NCBI RefSeq assembly: GCF_003574735.1
Contig: NZ_QORW01000008.1
Coordinates: 218,955 to 282,954, forward strand
DNA length: 64,000 nt
Direction: 5' to 3'
Origin: Dongia deserti
GTDB lineage: Bacteria > Pseudomonadota > Alphaproteobacteria > Dongiales > Dongiaceae
The position numbers were made by a program, and so were the translations under genes. The notes under the pieces are model-generated. The model did no database searches and had not been told where the DNA came from. It saw only the letters and a list, made by a program, of their open reading frames with translations. Position 1 is the stretch's first letter. Each line of letters begins with the position of its first letter. Below are positions 29,402-38,510 of the stretch, one piece after another.

Positions 29402-30121
29402 CTATTCGAAGTTGACGTTTCCAATGTCGATCGAGACCAAGAGAACATCCTCGATGGGTTGACGATCGGGGGCGCGCGCATAAGCGCGGCGCTTTGTCGG
29501 CAGCCGGATGCCGCCAGCCTCCGTGTAATCCGAGGTGAGTTGAGCCGCCGCGAAGCCACCAGCGATGGTTAAGGCGTAGTCGTGCCGGCGCAGCAGGAAG
29601 TCAGCCCCGAAGAAAAAATCCTGAACAAGACAGTGCGTCTCAATCGACCCGGGGAAATATGCGCGCAGCACACTCCAGGTCTCGGTCCCTTCACGCCAGG
29701 GCTCCATTTCCTCGACGCGCACGCCGTTGATGGCCAGAAGGAAGGGCGTCGTGAGATAGGTCCAGAGCGCCGCACCGTTGAAATATGCACGGTGGAGCGC
29801 ATCCCAGGGGGTGTTCATCTGATGGCCCGCGAAGGAATCACGCGGAGCGTGTCGCTCCGCCACCAACGCACCATCAAGCTTCTCAATCGCGATTCGGTCT
29901 GGCGTGAACATCGTGCGCTGGTCCGGCGCGCCGAACGGCCGGACAGAGGCGCGTTGCTCGTGCAGCCAGACCGTCATGCGGCGCGGCTCCGAATCCTGGG
30001 GTAGACCTTTGAGCGCGAACAGGCCGCCGCCGCTCACGATGCTTGCCTCGACCTTAGTGTAGTGCTCCCAGCGTTCAATACCGCCGTGTGCGTCGATAAC
30101 CTTGCTCAATAAGGCGTTCAT
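29402..30121 (-). CDS. Conserved hypothetical protein, 239 residues
   Basis: I do not recognise a named family. The protein is soluble, with no signal peptide or membrane segment. It begins MNALLSKVIDAHGGIERWEH, like many small proteins that open with an AHGG-W-phrase. The middle is rich in aromatic residues (TPWDALHRAYFNGAALWTYL), and the end reads LPTKRRAYARAPD followed by VSIDIGNVNF. This pattern suggests a beta-rich, lipocalin- or LolA-like fold, which is a guess. AAGGAACTCC precedes the ATG. It is followed on the same strand, in the opposite sense of expression order, by the alcohol dehydrogenase gene upstream. Confidence 0.7.
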   Translation of the reverse strand: MNALLSKVIDAHGGIERWEHYTKVEASIVSGGGLFALKGLPQDSEPRRMTVWLHEQRASVRPFGAPDQRTMFTPDRIAIEKLDGALVAERHAPRDSFAGHQMNTPWDALHRAYFNGAALWTYLTTPFLLAINGVRVEEMEPWREGTETWSVLRAYFPGSIETHCLVQDFFFGADFLLRRHDYALTIAGGFAAAQLTSDYTEAGGIRLPTKRRAYARAPDRQPIEDVLLVSIDIGNVNFE

Positions 30122-30172
30122 GGAGTTCCTTGGACTAAGCGATGGTGAGGGCCCAGGGTGTGGAGCATGGGT

Positions 30173-31192
30173 CTATTGCCCAGTCATGATCACCATGCGG
30201 AAACGAGCCGCACCGCTCATCATCTTCTCATAGGCTTCGGACGCTCGCTCGAGGGGCATCGTTTCGATCATAGGCCTAATGCTGGCGAGAGCGCTGAAAG
30301 CCAACGTATCTTCAGAATCCTGCGAGGTCCCGGAAGGCCAGCCCTGGATCGCCCGTCGGCCGCCGATGAGCAGAAATGGCGAGACCTCGATGGGATCAGG
30401 CGAAGCTCCAACGACGATCATCTTGCCATCCACGGACAATCCGCCGAGCACCGTGCTCATCGCCTGCGAACTGGTGACGGTGGACAAGATGACACGCGCG
30501 CCACCCAGCTTGTTGAGTTCAGCGGCGACATCCTGGTTCGTGCTATCCAAATAATGATGAGCGCCAAGCTTGCGGGCCAGCGGCCCCTTGTCGGTGCCGC
30601 GCGCGATGGCGACGGTGCGGCACCCCATGTTTGCGGCGAACTGCACACCGAGATGACCGAGGCCGCCGATGCCAAGCACCGCCACTGTGTCGCCCGGGCG
30701 GAGCCCGCTGTTCCGCAATGCGTTGTAAGTTGTGATGCCGGCGCAAAGCAGTGGTGCAGCTTCGGCCGCCTGCAGTCCGTCCGGAATAGCAGCGAGGGCT
30801 TCGAACGGGGCGAGCATGTAATCGGCATAGCCGCCATCGTAGGTGATCCCAGGAATCTGCCCATTCGCACAGGTGATGAAGTCGCCGCGACGGCAGGAGG
30901 GGCAATGGCCACAATGGCCACCGTGCCAGCCGACGCCCACCCGCTGCCCAGGTTTCCAGCCGACCACACGCTTGCCGACCTGTTCGATGACACCAACAAC
31001 TTCGTGCCCTGGCACACGCGGATAGCTGATGCCTGGGAATGCTCCCAACTTGGTGAATGCATCGCTGTGGCATACCCCACAGGCCTGGACCTTGATCAGG
31101 ATCTGACCCGCCGCTGGGGTGGGTATTTCGCGCTCTACAAGCTCGAACGGTCCATTGGCGTTCCTTACTTGAACGGCACGCATGCGTGGCAT
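30173..31192 (-). CDS. Zinc-dependent alcohol dehydrogenase (AdhP/MDR family)
   Basis: A 339-residue medium-chain dehydrogenase. Catalytic zinc ligands are Cys38 (ACGVCHSD) and His63-Glu64 (PGHEVVG); structural zinc ligands are Cys94, Cys97, Cys100 and Cys108 (CGHCPSCRRGDFITC). The Rossmann motif is VLGIGGLGHLGVQFA, and the residues after TVAIARGTDK indicate the cofactor pocket. Such enzymes interconvert alcohols and aldehydes with NAD(P)H. A GGGAGG ribosome site lies five bases before the ATG. The next gene on the strand (31430-32426) is a broken nitrilase, so the pair may come from a former nitrile or aldehyde pathway. Confidence 0.9.
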   Translation of the reverse strand: MPRMRAVQVRNANGPFELVEREIPTPAAGQILIKVQACGVCHSDAFTKLGAFPGISYPRVPGHEVVGVIEQVGKRVVGWKPGQRVGVGWHGGHCGHCPSCRRGDFITCANGQIPGITYDGGYADYMLAPFEALAAIPDGLQAAEAAPLLCAGITTYNALRNSGLRPGDTVAVLGIGGLGHLGVQFAANMGCRTVAIARGTDKGPLARKLGAHHYLDSTNQDVAAELNKLGGARVILSTVTSSQAMSTVLGGLSVDGKMIVVGASPDPIEVSPFLLIGGRRAIQGWPSGTSQDSEDTLAFSALASIRPMIETMPLERASEAYEKMMSGAARFRMVIMTGQ

Positions 31193-31429
31193 GGAAGCCT
31201 CCCAGGGGTTAGGGTGGTTCGTGCAGAAGCAAGTATCGCATTTCGGTGCGTTAAGGCTCTCGTGCGCTGCTTAGAGTTCAGTGCTGGCCTTCACGTAGTT
31301 TGCCGTCATTCCTTCGAGGTCGCGCTAGTCGTCGAGATCGAACCGCGCAGGCATTGGGCTGTCCACGTCATTCTATCCCACAAAACCTGGACGTCCATTG
31401 CCGGGATTCATCCCGCATATACGCTGATT

Positions 31430-32426
31430 TCACACGATCTCGACCGTCCTCTCTGGGGCGCTCCCCGTCCGCCATACCTCCGCCTGTGGGTTCGCAGTGC
31501 GTTCGTGGACGTGCGCGGCAGGCGTTCGATCGATCAGCAGGCTGAGCAGTTCGGGACGGCTGTAGTGACCGCGCGAATCCATCAGCCTCTTGCGTGCGTC
31601 GATCTGGGCGAAGTCGAGATCAGCGATCACGTCGCCTTCACCCGCCTTGAGGGGCTCGGCCGATGATCCGGCCGTCTGGACCCACGATGGCGGTGAAGCA
31701 TCCACCGGAAATCGGCCCGATCGCGCAACCGGTGTCCTTCATGATTTGGGCCTGCTGCTCGGGGTCGAGCCACGCCGTGGCGCAGACGACGAAGCAGGCG
31801 GATTCGAGGGCATGCTGGCGGACGTTGACCTCCGTCTGGTCGCTGAACGGCGGGCCGAAAATGGATCCAGGATACATAGCAGAGTGGATCTGCTCGCCAT
31901 CCGCAATCAGGGCATAGCGCGCCAGAGGCATGTAGTGTTCCCAGCAAGCGAGCTGGCCAATGCGCCCGGCGCCGCTATCGACAGCATGCAGTCCGGATGC
32001 ATCTCCTTGCCCCCAAACCATGCGCTCGTGATAGGTGGGGATAAGCTTGCGGCGCCGCTGGATGAGCGTGCCGTCCACATCGAAGAGAAGCTGCGTGTTG
32101 TAGAGCGTGCCGCCATCACGCTCATTGACACCGATGGAAACGACCATGTTCGCCCGCTTCGCGGCCTTACCGATCGCATGCGTCTCGGCAGAGGGCACGG
32201 TGACCGACTCCTCGAGCAGGCGCTGATGTTCCTTGGCCATCTGGAACGGCGGCTGCACGAACGAGAAGTAGGGGTAGTAGGGCACAACCGTCTCAGGGAA
32301 GGTTGCGAACCGGACACCCCGTTCACCTAGTTCACCGATCTTCTTTATCACTTTCTCGACAGTGCCCTGCCGGCTGTACAGCATGGGGCTAATCTGCACG
32401 GCGGCGGCTTTAATGATGGTGCTCAC
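31430..32426 (-). pseudogene. Aliphatic nitrilase disrupted by one frameshift
   Basis: The GTG start at 32426 (AAAGGAAA upstream) opens a nitrilase whose catalytic triad is complete: Glu45 (FPETVVPYYP), Lys127 (RRRKLIPTYHE) and Cys161 (LACWEHYMPLAR). After GPDGRIIG the frame ends at a stop about 31638, while the expected continuation, [20 protein letters not shown] then [18 protein letters not shown], runs in another frame to 31430. Deleting one base in the GGCC at 31658-31661 restores a protein of about 330 residues, the normal length. All active-site residues precede the break. Either the gene is newly inactivated or the base is a sequencing error. Confidence 0.87.
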
Positions 32427-32476
32427 GACAATTTCCTTTCGCGTTGATGTTTGGAACGGTCACCTGCGGACCCGCG

Positions 32477-35400
32477 TTACTGCGCATTCCCATTGTGCTG
32501 ACCAGAGAGGTTCGGCTCGCTGCTCCTGACCGGAGCAGGGAGGGCGAGCACGATCTGCTTGGATCGAGCTCCCGCACGCCGCAACCGGCCGAGCCGGGCA
32601 CCGATAAAGCGGACCACGACGTAGAACGTCGGAGTGAACAAAAGCCCGAAGATCGTCACACCGAGCATGCCGGCGAACACCGCGGTGCCCAGCGACTGGC
32701 GCATCTCGGCGCCGGCACCCTCGGCGATCACCAGGGGGATGACGCCGAATATGAACGCGAAGGAGGTCATGAGGATAGGCCGTAACCGGGTCCGCGCCGC
32801 AGAGATGGCAGCTTGGACCGGCGTCTCCCCGGCATCCTCGGCCTGCTTGGCGAATTCCACGATCAGAATGGCGTTCTTCGCCGCCAACCCAACGAGAACG
32901 ATGAGGCCGATATCCGCCAGGATGTTGCGGTCCAAGTCCCGATAGGAGACGCCGATCATCGCGGCCAGAATACACATCGGCACGATGAGGATGACAGCAA
33001 CCGGCAGCAACCAGCTTTCATACAGCGCGGCCAGCAGCAGGAAGACAAACAGGACAGCAAGACCAAACGCGATGAGCGCTGTATTGCCGGCAAGCTTCTC
33101 CTGAAGCGCGATTTCGGTCCATTCGAAGCCGAAGCCGTGCGGCAGCTTTGCCTCTGTTGCCGCTTCGACCGCAGCGATGCCCTGGCCCGACGAGAAGCCA
33201 CGGGCAAGACTGACCTGCAGCTCGGCGGCAGGGAAGAGATTAAAACGGGTCACGCGAGACGGGCCGGTCGAATCCTTGAGTGTGGCGACGGAGCCGATCG
33301 GCACCATTTCCCCGAACTTGTTTCGCGTCTTCAGGTTGGCAAGGTCGCGGGCGGACAGGCGGAATTCATTGTCCGCCTGGGCATTCACCTGATAGGTGCG
33401 CCCAAGGAAGTTGAAGTCGTTGATGTAAGCCGATCCCATGTAGACGGACAGTGCTTCGAACACCCCGGAAATCGGAACACCCAGCAACTCGGCCTTCGTG
33501 CGGTCGACATCGGCATAGATCTGCGGGGTCCGGGTATTGAACAGCGTGAACGCCTGGGTAAACCCAGGATTGCTCCCCACCTCGCCGACCACATCCCATG
33601 TGGCATTCTCGAGGGCCGGCAGGCCGCGGCCGGACCGATCCTGGACGTAGCCCTTGAGGCCGCCCCCGGTTCCGATGCCAGGCACCGACGGCGGCTCAAG
33701 CACGAAGACGAAGGCATCCCCGAGGACAGTGAGCTGCTCGCGCACGTCGGCCAATATCTTGGCAGCGGTTAGACCTTCCTTGACCCGCTCCTTGAAGGGT
33801 TTGAGAACGATGAAGATCACACCGGTGTTGGTCTGGTTGGTGAAGGTTGCTCCATCGAATCCAACGAACGGATCAACGGTCTGGACGCCCTTGCGCGGGA
33901 GAATGATGTCGGCCGCTTGGCGCAACACCTTGTCGGTGCGGTCGAGGGACGCGCCCGGCGGCAGCTGGAAGGCGGCGATCAGATACCCGCGGTCAAGCTG
34001 CGGAATGAGGCCGGTCGGTGTCTTGCCCAGTATATCAAAGGTAAAGTAAATCAAGCCGGCATAGACGATGAGCAGGACGGCCCCGATCTTGATCAGCCGC
34101 CCCGTGAGGCGACCGTACCCGGTGCTGAGCTTGTCGAACGCCCAGTTGAACCCAGTGAAGAACCAGCGCACGGGAGCCGTGATGCGGTGAATGAGCCCGC
34201 GCCGTGCTTGATGCGGCTGGTGGGGCTTCAAAAGGATCGCCGCCATCGCAGGAGACAGGGTCAATGAGACGAAGGCGGAGATCAGTGTCGCTCCGGCAAT
34301 CGTGATTGCAAACTGCTTGTAGAAGGCACCCTGCAGCCCGCTGATATACGCCGCCGGGATGAAAACAGCGCACAGAACCAGGGCGATCGCTACCAAGGCT
34401 CCACCGACCTCGTCCATGGTCTTATGGGCAGCCTCCTTCGCGCTCATGCCCTGCGCCAGGTAACGCTCGACGTTCTCGACCACCACGATCGCATCATCGA
34501 CCACGATGCCGATCGCCAGAACAATCCCGAACAACGACAGCGTGTTGAAGGTCAATCCCGTGCCGCTCATGATCAGGAAGCAGCCGATCAAGGAGACCGG
34601 AATGGCGATGACCGGGATGATGGCGGCACGCCAGGTCTGAAGAAAGATGACGACGACGAGGACCACCAGGACGACAGCCTCGAGCAGCGTCGCCACCACC
34701 GCATCGACGGACTCCTGTATGAACTCCGTCGGATTGTAGACGATCTTGTAGTCAAGCCCCGGAGGGAAGTCGGCCTCAACTTCCGCCATAACAGCTTTGA
34801 CGCCCTCCGCCGTGGCAAGCGCATTGGAGCCCGGCCGCTGGTAGATCAGCAGAGCCGTGGCGGGATCCCGGTCGAGATAGGTGTTGATGGTATAGTCCTG
34901 AGCGCCGAGCTCGACGCGGGCCACGTCGCGGACGCGGACATAGCCGTCTTCATCGGCCCGGATCACGATCTCGCCGAATTGCTCCGGGGTCTTGAGGCGC
35001 CCCAACGTCTGAACCGACAGCTGGAACGCGCCCTCGGGTTCCGCAGGCGGCTGATTGATGGCGCCTGCGGCCACCTGGAGGTTAGCGGCCTGGAGCGCCG
35101 CTACGACTTCGCCGGCCGTGAGGCCTCGGGCGGCCACTTTGCCCGGATCGAGCCACACGCGCATGGAATAGTCCCGGGCGCCGAGAATCTGGACATTGCC
35201 GACGCCATCGACACGCGACAGCCGGTCCTTCACATACAGGGTCGCATAGTTCGAGATGTAGTTGTGATCGCGCGAGTTATCCGGCGAGATCATATGGACG
35301 ACCATCATCAGGTCGGGGGACGCCTTCTCTACCGTGACGCCCTGTCGGATCACGTCCTGCGGCAGGCGCGGGGTCGCGACTGCGACCCGGTTCTGCACCA

Positions 35401-35722
35401 GAACCTGGGCTTTGTCGACATCAGTGCCCGGCTTGAAGACGACATCGATCGAGAGCTTGCCGTCGCCCGTGGACTGGGAGGTCATGTAGAGCATGTCGTC
35501 GACGCCATTGACCTTCTGCTCGAGAGGTGTGGCTACGGTTTCCGCGATGACCTCGGCGGATGCGCCCGGATAGTAGGTCGAGATGTTGACCGTCGGCGGC
35601 GCAATGTCCGGATACTCCGCCACCGGCAAGGACCGCTGCGCGATGGCGCCGGCGATGATCAGCAAGACCGAAAGCACCGCGGCAAAGACCGGCCGCTCGA
35701 TGAAGAAGTGGGAGATGCGCAT
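32477..35722 (-). CDS. RND (HAE-1) efflux pump inner-membrane transporter, AcrB/MexF type
   Basis: A 1081-residue proton-driven multidrug transporter. It opens MRISHFFIERPVFAAVLSVL and has the porter-domain repeat structure, the first transmembrane bundle with GIVLAIGIVVDDAIVVVENV (the Asp pair of the proton relay), the KTPTGLIPQLDRGYLI periplasmic start of the second half, and the C-terminal bundle with GLAAKNAILIVEFA. Length and order match MexF/AcrB. GGAG precedes the ATG at 35722. It follows the adaptor gene by 22 bases. No outer-membrane channel gene is present nearby, so it may share one encoded elsewhere. Confidence 0.95.
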   Translation of the reverse strand: MRISHFFIERPVFAAVLSVLLIIAGAIAQRSLPVAEYPDIAPPTVNISTYYPGASAEVIAETVATPLEQKVNGVDDMLYMTSQSTGDGKLSIDVVFKPGTDVDKAQVLVQNRVAVATPRLPQDVIRQGVTVEKASPDLMMVVHMISPDNSRDHNYISNYATLYVKDRLSRVDGVGNVQILGARDYSMRVWLDPGKVAARGLTAGEVVAALQAANLQVAAGAINQPPAEPEGAFQLSVQTLGRLKTPEQFGEIVIRADEDGYVRVRDVARVELGAQDYTINTYLDRDPATALLIYQRPGSNALATAEGVKAVMAEVEADFPPGLDYKIVYNPTEFIQESVDAVVATLLEAVVLVVLVVVIFLQTWRAAIIPVIAIPVSLIGCFLIMSGTGLTFNTLSLFGIVLAIGIVVDDAIVVVENVERYLAQGMSAKEAAHKTMDEVGGALVAIALVLCAVFIPAAYISGLQGAFYKQFAITIAGATLISAFVSLTLSPAMAAILLKPHQPHQARRGLIHRITAPVRWFFTGFNWAFDKLSTGYGRLTGRLIKIGAVLLIVYAGLIYFTFDILGKTPTGLIPQLDRGYLIAAFQLPPGASLDRTDKVLRQAADIILPRKGVQTVDPFVGFDGATFTNQTNTGVIFIVLKPFKERVKEGLTAAKILADVREQLTVLGDAFVFVLEPPSVPGIGTGGGLKGYVQDRSGRGLPALENATWDVVGEVGSNPGFTQAFTLFNTRTPQIYADVDRTKAELLGVPISGVFEALSVYMGSAYINDFNFLGRTYQVNAQADNEFRLSARDLANLKTRNKFGEMVPIGSVATLKDSTGPSRVTRFNLFPAAELQVSLARGFSSGQGIAAVEAATEAKLPHGFGFEWTEIALQEKLAGNTALIAFGLAVLFVFLLLAALYESWLLPVAVILIVPMCILAAMIGVSYRDLDRNILADIGLIVLVGLAAKNAILIVEFAKQAEDAGETPVQAAISAARTRLRPILMTSFAFIFGVIPLVIAEGAGAEMRQSLGTAVFAGMLGVTIFGLLFTPTFYVVVRFIGARLGRLRRAGARSKQIVLALPAPVRSSEPNLSGQHNGNAQ

Positions 35723-35744
35723 GGCTTTGCTCCTCGAGCCTGGG

Positions 35745-36950
35745 CTAGTTGGCAGCGGTATTCAAAGGAGAGGCGATCGTCACCTGCTCCATCTGGACCT
35801 TCACACCGGGACGGACGAACGGATTTGCGACGCCTTCGATCACGACCAGGTCGTTGCTGGTCAGGCCGTCGAGCACCACGCGCAAGTCCTGGTAAATTGG
35901 ACCCAGCGTCACGGTTCTTTGCACGATCGTGTTGTTCTCATCGACGACGAAGACGATCTTCTTGTCCTGATCCGAGAGGATGGTTTTGTCGGGAATGAGC
36001 AACGCATCCATGTTGCCCCCGAAGAGGCGAAGACGTCCGAATGTGCCCGGAATCAGGAACAGATCCTTGTTCTGGATGAGTGCCCGGCCGCGGATGCTGC
36101 CGCCACGGGCATTGAGCTGGTTGTCGACGAAGTTCATGGTGCCGGAGCGTCCAAGGCTCCAGTCCGGCTCATCCGCGAGCCGGACCATGACCGGGTGGCC
36201 GACATCCCTCGACAGCTCGCGCTTTCCATCGGCTGACAAGCGGGCATACCGGATATAATCGGCCTCGGAAGCGTCGAACACGAAGTGGATCGGGTTGAGA
36301 GACACAACGGTGGTCAACAGCGTGGCGTCAGCCTGTCCGCCTTTCACGAGGTTGCCGATGTCGACGCGATGGTCGGAGACCCGGCCGGAGATCGGCGCCC
36401 GAACGTGCGACCATTCCAGATTCAGTTCGGCGTTGCGCAAGGCTGCCTCGGCCCTGAGCTGTTCCGCCTGGGCCACGCTGAGATCCGCATCGCGATGCTC
36501 GGCCTCACTCTGTGAAATGACCTTGCTCTTGACCAGTTGCTGGGCGCGCTTGACGTCGTAAGCGGCAACCTTCACCTGAGCCTTGGCCCTCGCCACATCC
36601 GCCTTCGCACTGTCGACCGCGATCTGAAAGGGCCTGGGATCGATCACGAACAGGAGGTCGCCCTGTTTCACGAGCTGGCCGTCGGCGAAGTGGATCGAAT
36701 CGACAGCGCCAGAGACGCGTGGCCGGATCTCCACCTGCTGAATGGCTTCGAAACGGCCGGTGTATTCGTCCCAAGCCGGGACGGTCTGAGCAATCGGTTT
36801 GGCGGCGGTGACCTTTGGTCCCGATGACTCATCGGCCTTCACAGACGGCACACCTCCGATGAGCATTGCGCCGACTAAGGCGATGAAGACTAGGTTCGCA
36901 TGCGATTGCTGAATGAGTGCGCCTGCCGTGCGGGCTGCAACCATTGTCAT
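35745..36950 (-). CDS. RND efflux periplasmic adaptor (membrane fusion protein), MexE type
   Basis: A 401-residue adaptor with an N-terminal signal or anchor (LVFIALVGAMLIGGVPSVKA). It shows the first half of the lipoyl domain (VEIRPRVSGAVDSIHFADGQ), a coiled-coil hairpin at about residues 105-165 (SAKADVARAKAQVKVAAYDV), the second lipoyl half (LEWSHVRAPISGRVSDHRVD), and beta-barrel and membrane-proximal domains. The start at 36950 has AGGAA seven bases upstream. It is translated just before the transporter gene and after three very small open genes that share the transcript. Confidence 0.94.
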   Translation of the reverse strand: MTMVAARTAGALIQQSHANLVFIALVGAMLIGGVPSVKADESSGPKVTAAKPIAQTVPAWDEYTGRFEAIQQVEIRPRVSGAVDSIHFADGQLVKQGDLLFVIDPRPFQIAVDSAKADVARAKAQVKVAAYDVKRAQQLVKSKVISQSEAEHRDADLSVAQAEQLRAEAALRNAELNLEWSHVRAPISGRVSDHRVDIGNLVKGGQADATLLTTVVSLNPIHFVFDASEADYIRYARLSADGKRELSRDVGHPVMVRLADEPDWSLGRSGTMNFVDNQLNARGGSIRGRALIQNKDLFLIPGTFGRLRLFGGNMDALLIPDKTILSDQDKKIVFVVDENNTIVQRTVTLGPIYQDLRVVLDGLTSNDLVVIEGVANPFVRPGVKVQMEQVTIASPLNTAAN

Positions 36951-36984
36951 GACACGTTCCTTTCCTGCTGCCTGGTCGCCAGGC

Positions 36985-37119
36985 TCACTGGATGAGCGAC
37001 ATTCCAAATGCCAAAGCGGCGACTATGACGGCGGTGGCGATCCAGGTACGTCCGATATCCTCGACAGCCGACAGCCGTTCGGACAAGAATTCGGGGTAGT
37101 GCGATATCCTGTACATCAT
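36985..37119 (-). CDS. Small membrane protein of the RND operon (44 residues)
   Basis: A very short gene (MMYRISHYPEFLSERLSAVE, then DIGRTWIATAVIVAALAFGM and SLIQ). It has an amphipathic N-terminal half and one predicted transmembrane helix at about residues 25-42. GAGGAATTGAG lies at good distance upstream, the start is four bases after the stop of the previous small gene, and the adaptor gene follows after 34 bases. Position, ribosome site and a clean helix support a real gene. It could be a small pump-associated protein; function is inferred only from location. Confidence 0.6.
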   Translation of the reverse strand: MMYRISHYPEFLSERLSAVEDIGRTWIATAVIVAALAFGMSLIQ

Positions 37120-37123
37120 GATC

Positions 37124-37288
37124 TCAATTCCTCATGTCGGATGCGGATGCGTTCGCAACGAATAGAGGCGCCTGGATGACGGCGTGCTCTTCAGCGGTCT
37201 CGATCGGCGATATCAGGAACAACGCGATCGAGAACAACAGCAGACCGTGGGGTTCCGACGTTGTGTGTGCTCGCTGAACGTGCTTCAT
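37124..37288 (-). CDS. Small membrane or secreted protein of the RND operon (54 residues)
   Basis: Starts MKHVQRAHTTSEPHGLLLFS and continues IALFLISPIETAEEHAVIQA, giving one hydrophobic segment (residues about 15-28) followed by a polar tail. AGAGG lies six bases before the ATG at 37288; the frame upstream of this ATG is spurious. It lies 10 bases after the upstream small gene and 4 bases before the next, so the three are almost certainly cotranscribed with the pump genes. No family recognised. Confidence 0.55.
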   Translation of the reverse strand: MKHVQRAHTTSEPHGLLLFSIALFLISPIETAEEHAVIQAPLFVANASASDMRN

Positions 37289-37298
37289 CGGGCGCCTC

Positions 37299-37445
37299 TT
37301 ATTGTGCAGGAGAAGTGATGTAGTCGGCGTCGCCAAAGGACAAGCGATCGTGCTGCGCGCGCTTTTCGAAGTGCTCGGCGACTGCAGTGCCGAGGGTCAT
37401 GGCTGCAACAACGAGAATGGACAGAACGGTGATCGGCTTTCTCAT
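37299..37445 (-). CDS. Small secreted protein with DRLSFGD motif (48 residues), RND-linked copy
   Basis: MRKPITVLSILVVAAMTLGT followed by AVAEHFEKRAQHDRLSFGDA. The first 22 residues form a signal peptide or anchor, and the mature part is about 25 residues. It has a clear homologue in this window at 63597-63743, which shares MRK at the start, an A-A/D boundary, KRA/ERA and the exact string DRLSFGD. Conservation between two distant loci supports a real gene. It is the first of three tiny genes in front of the RND adaptor. Function unknown. Confidence 0.6.
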   Translation of the reverse strand: MRKPITVLSILVVAAMTLGTAVAEHFEKRAQHDRLSFGDADYITSPAQ

Positions 37446-37908
37446 CTTCGTCGGCTCCGTGTTGGCAGGTGAAGTCTCCGCCAACGCCACGCCGCAGTCG
37501 CGTTAAGGGTTGCGAATATCCGCAGGACCGCTGATGCGAAATGTTGCGTCTGCGCCGGCAGGGAGGTTCGTGCTGGAGAACGAGAAGGGCAGTTGAGCGC
37601 CAGAATGGGAGTGATTCTTCGCCCCTCCATCACGCTCGTATAACGGAATTTAACGGCCCTGAACGCACAGAAACTGCTGCAGAATCGGCCAAAATTACGA
37701 GCGCAATCCGCGATGCAAATCCCGGAGCGGACAATTCGTTAATCAAGGCCGCCGCCCTCTGCCGCCGATCCCTCCCCAGGGGCCGAACAGGGTTTCACAA
37801 GCCTTAACGGGCGCTTCGCCCCGTGCCTCGCTTACATGATGGGCACCAACCGGCCACGACCGAGCCCACGCCTAACGCAGCGGCTCAAGCAAGGACAGGA
37901 AGAGCATC
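37446..37908. other. Divergent intergenic region between the RND operon and cytochrome P460
   Basis: A 463-bp gap that must hold the promoters of the minus-strand small-gene/RND operon and of the plus-strand P460 gene. An AT-richer stretch (ACGGAATTTAACGGCC, CCAAAATTACGAGCG) lies around 37645-37705. I see no convincing pair of -35/-10 boxes, no strong palindrome and no gene. Confidence 0.5.
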
Positions 37909-38499
37909 ATGACCGCAAAAGAATCCTCGCACGCGATTATCTGGTCGCTCCCCGCGACGATGCTGGCGCTGTCCGTCGCACTTGCCGGGACGGCCGTTCT
38001 CGCAGAGTCCGAGCCAACATCTGCCGTGTCGTCCTCGGATGCCCTCCTGCAGGTGCCGGATGCCGACTACCGCCGGGACTGGGCTTTTCTGGGCTCCTTC
38101 TCGGTGCTGGCCGACGATCCGGAGGCGGGCGCCAAGGAATTCCACGTCGTCTATACGAAACGGGAAGACCTGGACGCATATCGTAAGACGGGCAAGTTCC
38201 CGGACGGCGCCGTCCTGGTCAAAGACGTCTTTGCCACCAAGACCGAAGCCTTCACGACCGGCACCGCAAGCTATGCCGACACGCTGGTCGGGCGCTTTGT
38301 CATGGTGAAGGACGCGGCGAACAAATTCGCCGGCAGCTCGCCACTCTGGGGTGATGGCTGGGGCTGGGCCTTCTATGAAGGAACAGAAACCCGCAAGACC
38401 GTCACGACTGACTATCGACAGGACTGCCTGTCGTGCCACGAGCCGGCCCGCGACCAAGACTTCACCTACGTCCAGGGCTATCCGATCTTGAAGAACTAG
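37909..38499 (+). CDS. Cytochrome P460 family protein
   Basis: A 196-residue periplasmic haem protein. A signal peptide spans about residues 1-32 (IIWSLPATMLALSVALAGTA, cleavage near VLA-ESE). The body has the P460 fold signs YRRDWAFLGSFSVLAD and HVVYTKREDLDAYRKTGKFP. The c-type haem site CLSCHEPA (Cys173, Cys176, His177) is near the C-terminus, as in P460 proteins. Family members oxidise hydroxylamine or act in reactive-nitrogen defence. The lysine that cross-links the haem cannot be assigned with certainty here. It is the first gene of a plus-strand run of redox genes, with GGAAGAG upstream. Confidence 0.85.
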   Translation: MTAKESSHAIIWSLPATMLALSVALAGTAVLAESEPTSAVSSSDALLQVPDADYRRDWAFLGSFSVLADDPEAGAKEFHVVYTKREDLDAYRKTGKFPDGAVLVKDVFATKTEAFTTGTASYADTLVGRFVMVKDAANKFAGSSPLWGDGWGWAFYEGTETRKTVTTDYRQDCLSCHEPARDQDFTYVQGYPILKN

Positions 38500-38510
38500 G
38501 TGAGGCACTC

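Noticed and set aside
34424..35998. 524-codon plus-strand open frame
   Set aside because: It lies antisense to the RND transporter gene; composition is Arg/Asp-rich without motifs.
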